Assembly (NCBI GenBank): GCA_947505255.1
Contig: CANNKP010000009.1
Coordinates: 1 to 38,093, forward strand
Direction of reading: 5' to 3'
DNA: 38,093 nucleotides
Origin: Flavobacteriales bacterium
GTDB taxonomy: Bacteria; Bacteroidota; Bacteroidia; Flavobacteriales_D; Crocinitomicaceae
Shown here: positions 26,509 to 35,438 of the stretch, one piece after another
How the letters are laid out: each line of letters begins with the position of its first letter
How positions within the stretch are numbered: position 1 is the first letter of the stretch
The notes under the pieces: model-generated
Database searches by the model: none
What the model was told of the DNA's origin: nothing
Seen by the model: only the letters and a program-made list of their open reading frames with translations
Program-made: the position numbers and the translations under genes

Positions 26509-28995
26509 ATGATATTAGGATTAAGTGATAAAGAAGTTCAATTAAAATTGAAAGAATTTGGATTCAACGAATTATCCAACTCGCAACCTAAAACTATCTT
26601 TAAAATAATTCTTGAAGTTATAAAAGAACCTATGTTCATTCTATTAATTTCATGTGGTTTACTCTATATTTTATTAGGCGATTACAAAGAGGGAATTATT
26701 TTATTATCGACTATTTTATTAATCATTACAATAACTTTCCTCCAACACAGAAAAACAGAGAAAGCACTTGAAGCACTAAAAAGATTATCGTCACCTCGAA
26801 CTTTAGTGATACGAAATGGGATTGAAATTAGAATTCCAAGTAGGGAAGTTGTACCTGGTGATATAGTAATTATCAATGAAGGAGATAGAATATCGGCAGA
26901 TGGGGAGCTTATTGAATCAACCAATCTAGAAATAGATGAATCCTTGATAACTGGTGAGTCTATCCCCGTAATTAAAAAAGTGAATTCTGATAAAAATTTA
27001 ATTTTAAATGGAACTCTTGTAACAAAAGGAAGAGGAACATTTACTGTTCTTCATACTGGTCACGCTACAGAATTTGGAAAAATCGGTAAAACACTGAACG
27101 AAATAAAAGAGGAAGTCACACCATTACAATCTGAAATGAAGAAATTCATACGAAATATTGGAATAATTGGTGCTATTTTATGTATTTCTGTTGTCTTATT
27201 GTTTTATTTCACTCGAGGTAATCTTATACAATCAATTTTAAATGGTCTATCGTCAGCGATGGCAATTTTACCTGAAGAATTTCCAGTTGTTTTAACAATT
27301 TTCCTTGCACTTGGTTCTTGGCGATTGTCTAAAAAAAATGTTCTTACTCGCAAACCTTCGGCAATTGAAACGTTAGGTTCAGCAACAGTGCTGTGTAGCG
27401 ATAAAACGGGCACAATCACTCAAAATAAAATGGTTTTAGCCGCACTATCTGACGGTTCAAGTTTCATTTTAAAAAATGATTTTTTAAAAAATAAAGCGTC
27501 AATATCAGATTTACTTTATAAGTGCTTTTTGGCAACGACACCAACTAGTATTGACCCAATGGAGAAAGCAATAATTGAATCAAAATTGGAAAACTTAGAA
27601 CAAGAGAAATCACCTGAATTTTTCAAAGAATTTTCTTTTAGTCATGAATTAATGGCCATGACACGCATATATAAACTAGCAGATACAAATGAGTACATCG
27701 CTGCAACAAAAGGCGCTCCCGAGACAATTTTTGATTTGTGTAAATTAGATTCAGCGCTGAAGCAAAAATATATCGCTAAAGTAAACGAGCTCGCTAGTTC
27801 AGGATTAAGGGTTATTGCTGTTGCAAGTGCACTATTTGACCAAAAAAATCTTCCTGAAAATCAATCTTCGATACAACTCAAATTCATAGGTTTAATTGGT
27901 TTGGAAGACCCGATCAGACCAGAAGTTCCAGCAGCAATTCAAGAATGTTCAACGGCAGGAATTAGAGTGATTATGATTACAGGAGATTTCCCTGAAACGG
28001 CTTTAAACATTGGAAGGCAAATTGGATTATCCGAAAAAGGACTTCTCACAGGTGCTCAATTAGAAGTCTTATCGGAAAAAGAACTTGATGAAAAAATCAA
28101 AACGATTTCAATTTTAGCACGAGTAAAACCGGAACAAAAATTAAGAATTGTAGAAGCGTTAAAAAGAAATGGTGAGATTGTAGCCATGACTGGTGATGGT
28201 GTCAACGATGCGCCAGCATTAAAAGCTGCTCATATCGGTATTGCAATGGGTAATAAAGGAACTGATGTCGCAAGAGAAGCGTCCTCTTTGGTTTTATTAG
28301 ATGATAATTTCACTTCTATTGTAGGAGCAATAAGAATGGGTAGAAAAATATTTGATAATTTGCAAAAAGCGATGTCTTATATTTTGGCCATACACATTCC
28401 TATAATTGGTTTAACAATGATTCCCGCTTTTTTTCTGCATATACCTATTTTATTAATGCCACTGCACATTGTGTTTATGGAATTAATAATTGACCCAATA
28501 AGCTCGGTTGCTTTTGAATCTGAAGATGAAGAAAAAGGAATTATGTCCAAACCACCAAGAGATCCGTCCAAACCATTTTTTGGGTTTAAAAAAATAATAT
28601 TAAGCGTCTCGCATGGTGCATTACTTTTACTATTGGTAGTATTAGTTTTGTATTTAACGAAAAGAGAAGGCCATTCAGAAGGTGAAGTTAGAGCAATAAC
28701 TTTTACGACGTTAATTGTTGGGAATTTATTTTTAATTCTGAATAAACTTTCGTTAACAAGGAGTTTTATTTCCGTATTATTTAATAAAAATTGGTCGGCT
28801 AAACTTATTTTGATTACTGCATTTAGCCTACTTTGTTTAATTTTTATATTCCCATCTCTCTCAGCACTCTTCAGTTTTCAATTTCCGGGGTTTTATCATC
28901 TCGCAATTGCCTTTATCTCGGCATTCATTTTATTGTTTATTTTGGAACTAATTAAATATATTCGAAATAAACACAATCTAAAAAACCTTGCATAA
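26509..28995 (+). CDS. P-type cation-transporting ATPase (P2-like)
   Basis: The 828-residue inner-membrane pump begins with a cation-ATPase N-terminal domain (LSDKEVQLKLKEFGFNELSN). Other motifs: TGES (148-151) in the actuator domain; PEEFPVVLT (255-263) in membrane helix 4; the phosphorylation site SDKTGTIT (297-304); KGAPETIFDL in the nucleotide-binding domain; and MTGDGVNDAPALKAAHIGIA. Six C-terminal hydrophobic segments follow, with LHIVFMELIIDPISSVAFE in the helix 6 region. SERCA-type calcium pumps usually have PEGLP in helix 4; here it is PEEFP, so the ion is uncertain. No HMA domain is present, which argues against copper or zinc. The HExxH gene starts 32 bp after its stop and may be co-transcribed. 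Confidence 0.9.
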   Translation: MILGLSDKEVQLKLKEFGFNELSNSQPKTIFKIILEVIKEPMFILLISCGLLYILLGDYKEGIILLSTILLIITITFLQHRKTEKALEALKRLSSPRTLVIRNGIEIRIPSREVVPGDIVIINEGDRISADGELIESTNLEIDESLITGESIPVIKKVNSDKNLILNGTLVTKGRGTFTVLHTGHATEFGKIGKTLNEIKEEVTPLQSEMKKFIRNIGIIGAILCISVVLLFYFTRGNLIQSILNGLSSAMAILPEEFPVVLTIFLALGSWRLSKKNVLTRKPSAIETLGSATVLCSDKTGTITQNKMVLAALSDGSSFILKNDFLKNKASISDLLYKCFLATTPTSIDPMEKAIIESKLENLEQEKSPEFFKEFSFSHELMAMTRIYKLADTNEYIAATKGAPETIFDLCKLDSALKQKYIAKVNELASSGLRVIAVASALFDQKNLPENQSSIQLKFIGLIGLEDPIRPEVPAAIQECSTAGIRVIMITGDFPETALNIGRQIGLSEKGLLTGAQLEVLSEKELDEKIKTISILARVKPEQKLRIVEALKRNGEIVAMTGDGVNDAPALKAAHIGIAMGNKGTDVAREASSLVLLDDNFTSIVGAIRMGRKIFDNLQKAMSYILAIHIPIIGLTMIPAFFLHIPILLMPLHIVFMELIIDPISSVAFESEDEEKGIMSKPPRDPSKPFFGFKKIILSVSHGALLLLLVVLVLYLTKREGHSEGEVRAITFTTLIVGNLFLILNKLSLTRSFISVLFNKNWSAKLILITAFSLLCLIFIFPSLSALFSFQFPGFYHLAIAFISAFILLFILELIKYIRNKHNLKNLA

Positions 28996-29027
28996 ACGAA
29001 TTTAACTTTTACTATGAAGTATTAATC

Positions 29028-29690
29028 ATGAGAATTTCCTTTTATCTTATTCCATTCTTAGTGTGTTTGAATTCAATGGCTCAAAATAACTTTTCAAGAA
29101 AAATTGATTCTTGTAACTATGACATTAGGAAATTATCCATTGATAGTGATAATTGTAATCTATACAATTGTCCTAAAACCGACGAAATGTCCGTCTTAAT
29201 TGCACTCAGTTTTTTTCCAGAATTAAGTGGTAGAAAAATAATTTTCAAAGGAAAAGAAATCAAAACTACTCTTAATGCTCGTCCCACAATTAGTTCTTTA
29301 CTATTTTCGAAAAAAGGTAACCGGACTTATGTCATTCGAATCAACACGAATAAATCCGATAGTATTATTTCTTTGAGCGATATTCCTTTTAATGCTAAAA
29401 TCGGATTATTTGCACATGAATTTTCGCACTTTTCAGATTATCAATCACGTTCATTATTTGGAATAATAGCGCGCGGAATTTCCTATTCCAGTAAAAAAAC
29501 GAAAGCCAAATTTGAGAAAGAAATCGATTTAAACACTATTAACCGAGGTTTAGGTTGGCAGCTTTTTGATTGGTCAAATTATGTTCAAAATGAATCTAAC
29601 GCAACTTTCAAATACAAAGAATTCAAGATGAATATATATTTATCACCTGAGGACATTCTTAAAACCATTAATGCTTTAACGGTTCAATAA
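29028..29690 (+). CDS. Secreted protein with an HExxH zinc-peptidase-like motif
   Basis: The 220-residue protein starts with a signal peptide (MRISFYLIPFLVCLNSMAQ). It has KIGLFAHEFSHFSDYQS, in which HEFSH (130-134) is an HExxH zinc-binding and catalytic motif inside a hydrophobic helix, as in zincins. A possible third ligand is Glu163 or Glu165 in KFEKEIDLNTINRG (161-174), a downstream acidic patch. A pair of Cys in CNLYNCPK may form a disulfide. I do not recognise the family. Peptidase activity is inferred from the motif only. The gene follows the P-type ATPase by 32 bp, and its last 15 bases overlap the end of the phosphatase gene on the other strand. Confidence 0.6.
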   Translation: MRISFYLIPFLVCLNSMAQNNFSRKIDSCNYDIRKLSIDSDNCNLYNCPKTDEMSVLIALSFFPELSGRKIIFKGKEIKTTLNARPTISSLLFSKKGNRTYVIRINTNKSDSIISLSDIPFNAKIGLFAHEFSHFSDYQSRSLFGIIARGISYSSKKTKAKFEKEIDLNTINRGLGWQLFDWSNYVQNESNATFKYKEFKMNIYLSPEDILKTINALTVQ

Positions 29691-31316
29691 TTCCAAAATC
29701 GGTTCACCTGTCATAGATCCATTTCTTTGTAAATAAAGCAAATGTGTTAATGTTGCAGAGATATCGGTGATATTAATTCTTCGAAAAATTTCTTGCTTAG
29801 GCACATCCTTCCCAAACCAAATCAATGGAACATGCGTATCATAATTAAATGCAGAACCATGGCTCGTTCCCTTTCTAGCTAAATCTGAATCAACAGTCTT
29901 TGGTAAATAACCTGGCTCCAATAAAAACAAAACGTCACCGCTCTCTTTCGGATGATAACCTCTGCGAACCATATCTTTCCATTCATTGTCATTTCCTGTA
30001 TTCAATAACTCATCAGCCGTAAATGCAACTTTCACATTTTCCCATAATGCTATTTTCGTTGCAACATATTCAGCTACTTCATTCCAATCTAATTTCAAGG
30101 AATCCATCAATGGATGATTTAAATAAATATTCAAATTCTTTTGATCCAAGATTAAATCCTTGCCATATTTAGAGACAAGTTCTTTTTTCAATTTTAATAT
30201 CGGTTCAGTAAGAAAAACATAACCTCCAGGTAATTTCTTGTCAATTAAATATTGTGGAACTGGAACAACAGCATGATCAGCAGTCAAAAACAATACAAAC
30301 TCATCTTTCCCAACAGTTTCTTCCAATTGCTTGATAAGTTTGGCTAAATCCAAATCTAACCGAATGTAAACATCTTCCAATTCAATTGAATAAGGTCCAA
30401 ATGAATGTCCAACAATATCAGGAGTAGAATAACTAATACAGAGCATATCTGTTTGTTGATCAGTTCCTAAACATTCACCTTTTAATGAATTGATTGCTAA
30501 ATCAGTCAAATAAGAATTAGCAAATGGCGTTTCAACAAACAATTCATAGTTTGGCTTACCACCTGTCATTTCTTGCAAATTATAAGGAAAAGTAGGAGAA
30601 GTTTTTCCGGGCAACAAATGTTCATAAGGGGAATTATCTGGTCCACTTTCCTTGTATGCTGCAATATCTAAATACGTATTCCACGTTTGTTTCATGTAAT
30701 TAACAACCGCATCTTTGGCATTAAAATCTATTAGCCATTGTGGTAACTCATTCTCGAAAAATGAGCTGGTGATGAATTTTCCTGATGAATAATCAAACCA
30801 GTACGAACCATCACTGAGATGTCCACCTGGCAAGATAGCTCCACGATCTTTTATTGACATGGAAATTACCTTTGCATTTGGATATGTTAGCTTTAATTGA
30901 TCGGTAATTGTATTTGTTTTCAAATGATGTGGTGAACAAAGCCCATCAGATGACGATGTCCCAACAGGTTTAACCTTTAAATCATCAACACAATTTATAA
31001 CCAATCCAGATTCACGTTCAAACCAATCATTCGCAACAATTCCATGATTATTTGGAGTCGTTCCAGTGTAAATTGAAGCATGACCTGGCCCTGTAAATGT
31101 AGGGACAAAATTGTATTGTGTATTTCGACAATTAGTGCCGTTTTCCATTATTTTACGAAAGCCATTTTCACTAAATTTATCTTGATAACGGTACAAATAT
31201 TCATAGCACATTTGATCAATTACAATTCCAACAATTAATTTTGGTTTAGTTGTATTTTGACATAAAAGATTCAAAGAAATAAGGCAAAGAAATAAGATGG
31301 AAATGAGGCTTTTCAT
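29676..31316 (-). CDS. PafA-like alkaline phosphatase / nucleotide pyrophosphatase superfamily
   Basis: The 546-residue protein has a signal peptide (SLISILFLCLISLNLLCQ) and acts in the periplasm on phosphate monoesters. It resembles PafA of Elizabethkingia: KLIVGIVIDQMCYEYLYRY with metal ligand Asp34; VPTFTGPGHASIYTGTTPN with nucleophile Thr75, the same 41-residue spacing from Asp as in PafA; NDWFERE; SYSTPDIVGHSFGPYS with Asp and His; LTADHAVVPVP with Asp-His; and GTSHGSAFNYDTHVPLIWFG with the last His. Thr rather than Ser as the nucleophile is characteristic. Such enzymes help free phosphate from organic sources. A TATTTTTG motif lies 20 bp before the ATG. A link to phosphate starvation is plausible but not shown. 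Confidence 0.9.
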   Translation of the reverse strand: MKSLISILFLCLISLNLLCQNTTKPKLIVGIVIDQMCYEYLYRYQDKFSENGFRKIMENGTNCRNTQYNFVPTFTGPGHASIYTGTTPNNHGIVANDWFERESGLVINCVDDLKVKPVGTSSSDGLCSPHHLKTNTITDQLKLTYPNAKVISMSIKDRGAILPGGHLSDGSYWFDYSSGKFITSSFFENELPQWLIDFNAKDAVVNYMKQTWNTYLDIAAYKESGPDNSPYEHLLPGKTSPTFPYNLQEMTGGKPNYELFVETPFANSYLTDLAINSLKGECLGTDQQTDMLCISYSTPDIVGHSFGPYSIELEDVYIRLDLDLAKLIKQLEETVGKDEFVLFLTADHAVVPVPQYLIDKKLPGGYVFLTEPILKLKKELVSKYGKDLILDQKNLNIYLNHPLMDSLKLDWNEVAEYVATKIALWENVKVAFTADELLNTGNDNEWKDMVRRGYHPKESGDVLFLLEPGYLPKTVDSDLARKGTSHGSAFNYDTHVPLIWFGKDVPKQEIFRRINITDISATLTHLLYLQRNGSMTGEPILELLNR

Positions 31317-31335
31317 AATTCTAATTATATAGGTT

Positions 31336-31343
31336 CAAAAATA
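31336..31343 (-). promoter_or_regulatory. Possible -7 promoter element of the phosphatase gene
   Basis: The minus strand reads TATTTTTG, which fits TAnnTTTG, 20 bp before the ATG at 31316. T-rich surroundings make chance matches likely. Confidence 0.3.
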
Positions 31344-31450
31344 ATGAAAGCAATAACATAAAAACAGAAAAAATTGAGGAATTGAAACTTTACGTATTTT
31401 CAATAAAACTATTATTATTTCGTTTTTCAGATGACACTTAAAACTACACA

Positions 31451-31783
31451 ATGAAATTCACATTTATTCTTTCAATATTTTTCATACTTGCTCTCACAAG
31501 TTGTCAACCATTAAAGTATAAATTGCCAACTTGTATAAAGAATAAAATAACAGAATTTGAAGTGCACTGTTGTGAAAATGGGGCGAATGTGAAAGAATAC
31601 AAATTCCAAGAAGAAAATGTTTATGTTTTTGATCTTGGCACGTGTGGCGCTGACATGACTTCGCAAATATTAAGTGAAGACTATATATCTCTTGGCTATT
31701 TAGGAGGTATAACCGGCAATTACAAAATTCAAGATGAAGATTTTTCAAATGCCGAATTCAGATCAATTTGCTGGGAAAAATGA
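31451..31783 (+). CDS. Small lipoprotein, DUF6970-like
   Basis: The 110-residue protein has a lipobox LTSC with lipidated Cys18 (MKFTFILSIFFILALTSC). The mature part holds CIKNKITEFEV, VKEYKFQEENVYVFDLGTC, GADM, LGYLGGITGN and FSNAEFRSICW. From memory this pattern (Cys-Ile near the start, YxFxxxxVYVFD, GGIxGN, Phe and Trp at the end) is that of the DUF6970 domain, found in short Bacteroidota lipoproteins of unknown function. Four or more Cys suggest disulfides. It stands alone on the plus strand between the divergent phosphatase gene and the NYN gene. Confidence 0.65.
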   Translation: MKFTFILSIFFILALTSCQPLKYKLPTCIKNKITEFEVHCCENGANVKEYKFQEENVYVFDLGTCGADMTSQILSEDYISLGYLGGITGNYKIQDEDFSNAEFRSICWEK

Positions 31784-31977
31784 CCTATTTATTAATCTTT
31801 ATTGAAATCAAAATAATTGTATAATATCCTTTTTTCAATTCTTTTAACTAGCTTTAAAGAATGCTAATGATGATTGGTCAATACATTTTCAAAAAAAATA
31901 ACCAATCTACGATCTCAAATTCTGATATTTTCTTTATTAAAAAATGAGCTCAAATAGCTAATTTGAAATGATGAATT

Positions 31978-32748
31978 ATGGAAAAAAAAATAGATTTAAA
32001 ACTTGCAGTATTAATAGATGCTGACAATGTTTCATATACGTATGTAAAAGAAATGTTTGAAGAAATTGCCAAATATGGCACACCTACTTTCAAACGAATT
32101 TATGCCGATTGGACAACACCTAATGTGGCTGGATGGAAAAAGGTATTACTTGAAAACGCCATCACTCCGATTCAACAATACAGTTATACTACTGGAAAAA
32201 ACGCATCTGATAGCGCATTGATCATTGACGCTATGGACATTCTTTATACGGGAAAAGTAGATGGTTTTTGTATTGTATCAAGTGATAGCGATTTCACACG
32301 ACTTGCAACTCGATTAAGAGAAGCTGGAATGAAAGTTATCGGTATTGGAGAAAAGAAAACACTTTTACCATTTATAACAGCATGCGATAAGTTCATTTAC
32401 ATAGAAATCTTAAAACCTCAACTTGAAGTTCAAGAAGTAAATGGGAAAAAGAGTACTGCAAAAAATTCAGCTCCAGTAAAAAATACGCCCTTGAGTAAAA
32501 TTGATCCTGAAATAATAAAATTATTAACGCTTAGCGTTGCTGATTTAGCGGATGAAAATGGTTGGACTTTCTTGGGTGAGTTGGGTAATTTGGTCCTCAA
32601 AAAGAAACCAGATTTTGACCCTAGAAATTATGGTTTTGCGAAAATGTTTCCTTTGATAAAAAGCATGAATATCTTTGAAATAGATGAACGTGATACAGGT
32701 AAGAAAAACAGTAAGCATATTTATATTCGGAAGAAAGGGTGGTCTTAG
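31978..32748 (+). CDS. NYN-domain protein with LOTUS (OST-HTH) domain
   Basis: The 256-residue cytoplasmic protein is LabA-like. Residues ~8-145 are a PIN-fold NYN domain with the acidic metal-binding set: Asp14 and Asp16 in LIDADNVSY, Asp78 and Asp84 in SDSALIIDAMD, and Asp103 and Asp105 in VSSDSDFTRLATRLRE. Residues ~175-250 are a LOTUS/OST-HTH domain (IKLLTLSVADLADENGW, FLGELGNLVLKKKPDFDPR, YGFAKMFPLIKSM), which binds RNA. The family is predicted to be a ribonuclease acting on structured RNA. All key acids are present, so it should be active. Proteins of this make are common and widely conserved, so a housekeeping RNA role is as likely as any other. Confidence 0.9.
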   Translation: MEKKIDLKLAVLIDADNVSYTYVKEMFEEIAKYGTPTFKRIYADWTTPNVAGWKKVLLENAITPIQQYSYTTGKNASDSALIIDAMDILYTGKVDGFCIVSSDSDFTRLATRLREAGMKVIGIGEKKTLLPFITACDKFIYIEILKPQLEVQEVNGKKSTAKNSAPVKNTPLSKIDPEIIKLLTLSVADLADENGWTFLGELGNLVLKKKPDFDPRNYGFAKMFPLIKSMNIFEIDERDTGKKNSKHIYIRKKGWS

Positions 32749-32946
32749 GTTCTAAATGAATAACGGTAAGTTGAAAACTGATTTTAGCGAAAAGACCAGT
32801 TGACTCAACGACTTTTTTAGAGATGATTACAAATAGATGAGTTAAATAGTTTATCTGAATAATTAACATTTCTTAAAATGTCGTTTTTACAACCAATTAT
32901 TTACACCATTTTAAAACAATAATAAGTGATAATCGCAGTGAAAGTT

Positions 32947-35298
32947 TCAATGAACAACAACCAATTTTACGGGTTTAGAAACCGTATTATAATCAGTTAC
33001 ATGAACAGTATAAATACCTTGAAGTAAGGTTTCTGTATTCAATAAAACTTTATTTGTCTGTTCTGTTATCAATTGCGACTGAACAAGCTTTCCATTTTGA
33101 TCAAATAATTCAACTTTACCGTTTGTAATTACTTTAGAAAAACTTACATAAGCATATGAATTCGCTGGATTTGGACTAGTTAATGCGACAAATGAATTCT
33201 CATCTAATCCAAGTGGATTTGTATTGTAAGCGATTTTAAAATCATCATAATAGAAACCATCTTGTCTTACTCCTCCATCAGATTCTAATTGAAACCGTAC
33301 ATTAATTATTTGTCCGATGTAATCGCTTAAATTAATCTCTTCCAATACCCACGAAGATTGTGTTCCTTCGTAAACAGGTTCTAAATCAGGCTGCACACTT
33401 CCATTTGCTGAATTCCCTAAGACAGTATAATTTCCGCATTGCCCAATCCAACTTATTCCATTATCTGTAGAAACTTGAAATTGACAGTAATCAAAATCTG
33501 TTTCTATTTCCCATTTTGCAAAATAAGAAACCCCAGCTGCAAAAACATTCGTTAAATCGATTGATTGATTCAACTCATATGTTTTATTGGTGTTGTTTGG
33601 GTAGTTCCCCGTATTACTTTCAGTAAAAGAAGACGAAGGTGAAACATATGTACTTAAAGTAGTCCCCCAATTTCCTGTCCAGTTGGCATTTGAAGAAGCA
33701 TCATCTGTGAATTGCAATGTCAAAGCACCAAACGTTTTAATAATTGTGTCACGTTTTGTCCAAAGTCCATTATCCGTTTTTAAAACGTATTTAATTTCAT
33801 CTCCAAAAGCAATTGCTGGGTTCAAAATATACGATATTGAACCTGTTTGTGATTCGCGCAATAGCAAAGTTTCAATAACTGGTGCTCCAACAGATTGAAT
33901 GTTTAAAAGTGGTTCAATCGATACTGTTACAGGTCCATCTTGCAATCCCAAACGAAATGAGGAATGGTTAAAATTTCCAGTCATTGTTTCAACTGTTGAA
34001 GGATCAGTATCATCAACTACAACATAAATGTGGGTAATATGTGAATTAATTAAATTCGTGAAAACCATGTCTTGACATGTTGAAAAAATATCAGCTTGCG
34101 AAGGCCAGAAATCAGAACCCACTTCTGGTGTCATTACGAACATCGTGTCTTTTAATCCAATCCCAATATCCACTTTGTACATGTAATCATCTGAATCACC
34201 TGAAGCAGGATATAAAGAAGAGCTTTTCTGAGCCAAATATCCATTTAAAGCAACCATGTGATTAGAAAGATCAACGAAATAGTCATTGTGATCAGCAAAC
34301 TCAGCTGTTGTTGTGCCTACAGGATAAAGTAAAGTATTACCATACGTATGAGAATTCAGAGCAGTAATGAAAGTGTGATTTTGAACTAACCATTGCATTG
34401 CTTGTGTTTCAGCTTCTGAAAAAGCACCAGTTCCAGGATACGTATCATCATTAGGATTGAAACTCACTCCCGTTGTGCCCCAACCGTAAGAATAATTTCT
34501 ATTCAAATCAACTCCTTTATTCGTCGTTCCAATGTCGCGTCTATTTTTACGGTGCATTCCTCCACCCGCTGGATCAGTAGTTTCGTTATAGATATATCCA
34601 TCAGGATTAATACATGGCACAAAGAATATTTCTGTGTTGTCAACTAAATATTTCACCTCATCATTTGTATTATAATTCTCCAATAAATACCACATATAAA
34701 AAATCGTTTGTGACATACTCATTGGTTCACGAGCATGGTGAATTGCCGTTTGTAATACTTCTGGTTCCGTTTCGTCTGTCAATGCATTATCTGAAATTTT
34801 AACGTGATAAATTGGACGATTTTCAATTGTTAAAAACGTTGAAATTGGCGCTCTAGCAGTAATTAGCGTTGGATATTGCGCTGCCATCGCATCCAAATTG
34901 TCTAACATTTCTTGATAAGTTAAATAACCTCCCATTGAACCATAATTAAAATTTGCTGGAACTGCAGGGTTAAAAACACTTGACCCATTTGAACAACCTA
35001 CATTTTTTTCAGCAGGTGCAGCTGGCTTTAAATTTTGGTCAACGTAGTATTTTTGAACATCAGCAATTAGAATTTCGTAACTGAAATTATTATCGATTAA
35101 CTTTTGAATATCGTATTCAGAAAAATCAGAAATGAAAAAGGTATTCAATTTATAGGTTCCATGATCTACTGGAAGACCTAATTCTGATAATTGCTTTAAA
35201 CCTTCTATATCAGTATTTATTTTAACGCGAGAATACTGTTGAGAAAAAACAAAACTTCCAAAAGAAATAAATAGAACGAGGAGAGTATTACGGATCAT
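32947..35298 (-). CDS. Secreted M14 zinc carboxypeptidase with T9SS type A signal
   Basis: The 783-residue protein has a signal peptide (IRNTLLVLFISFGSFVFSQ) and a propeptide (~21-115). The M14 catalytic domain (~118-410) has zinc ligands His188 and Glu191 in HHAREP and His317 in NSHTYG, substrate-binding Asn266-Arg267 in GVDLNRNYS, and catalytic Glu392 in TPEVGSDFW. Beta domains follow, one of which (WTGNWGTT, SYFAKWEIETDFDYCQFQVS, VRFQLESDGG) is like the jelly-roll of immune-inhibitor-type peptidases. The last ~80 residues are a T9SS type A sorting domain (LTSPNPANSYAYVSF, GKVELFDQNGKLV, GIYTVHVTD). It should be exported and cut at the C-terminus. The closely related gene upstream has the same layout. 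Confidence 0.9.
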   Translation of the reverse strand: MIRNTLLVLFISFGSFVFSQQYSRVKINTDIEGLKQLSELGLPVDHGTYKLNTFFISDFSEYDIQKLIDNNFSYEILIADVQKYYVDQNLKPAAPAEKNVGCSNGSSVFNPAVPANFNYGSMGGYLTYQEMLDNLDAMAAQYPTLITARAPISTFLTIENRPIYHVKISDNALTDETEPEVLQTAIHHAREPMSMSQTIFYMWYLLENYNTNDEVKYLVDNTEIFFVPCINPDGYIYNETTDPAGGGMHRKNRRDIGTTNKGVDLNRNYSYGWGTTGVSFNPNDDTYPGTGAFSEAETQAMQWLVQNHTFITALNSHTYGNTLLYPVGTTTAEFADHNDYFVDLSNHMVALNGYLAQKSSSLYPASGDSDDYMYKVDIGIGLKDTMFVMTPEVGSDFWPSQADIFSTCQDMVFTNLINSHITHIYVVVDDTDPSTVETMTGNFNHSSFRLGLQDGPVTVSIEPLLNIQSVGAPVIETLLLRESQTGSISYILNPAIAFGDEIKYVLKTDNGLWTKRDTIIKTFGALTLQFTDDASSNANWTGNWGTTLSTYVSPSSSFTESNTGNYPNNTNKTYELNQSIDLTNVFAAGVSYFAKWEIETDFDYCQFQVSTDNGISWIGQCGNYTVLGNSANGSVQPDLEPVYEGTQSSWVLEEINLSDYIGQIINVRFQLESDGGVRQDGFYYDDFKIAYNTNPLGLDENSFVALTSPNPANSYAYVSFSKVITNGKVELFDQNGKLVQSQLITEQTNKVLLNTETLLQGIYTVHVTDYNTVSKPVKLVVVH

Positions 35299-35386
35299 AA
35301 CTTTAGCTTTCTAATTTAAGGTTAGAAAATTAATTAAAATAAATCAACGGTTCAAACTTTTATGATGAACGGAATTAAAACCGAAC

Positions 35387-35417
35387 AAAAAAGCCATTCA
35401 TCAATTGACAAATGGCT
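35387..35417 (-). terminator. Rho-independent terminator of the upstream carboxypeptidase gene
   Basis: On the minus strand AGCCATT pairs with AATGGCT across a short loop, followed by TTTTTT (complement of 35387-35392). It lies ~22 bp after the stop codon at 35439 and separates the two carboxypeptidase genes. Confidence 0.75.
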
Positions 35418-35438
35418 ATTACGTTAGTTAATTAATGC

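Noticed and set aside
31978-32748. NYN-LOTUS protein as part of a defence system
   Set aside because: It stands alone between a small lipoprotein and a secreted peptidase, with no toxin, antitoxin or nuclease partner. Such proteins are widespread housekeeping genes.
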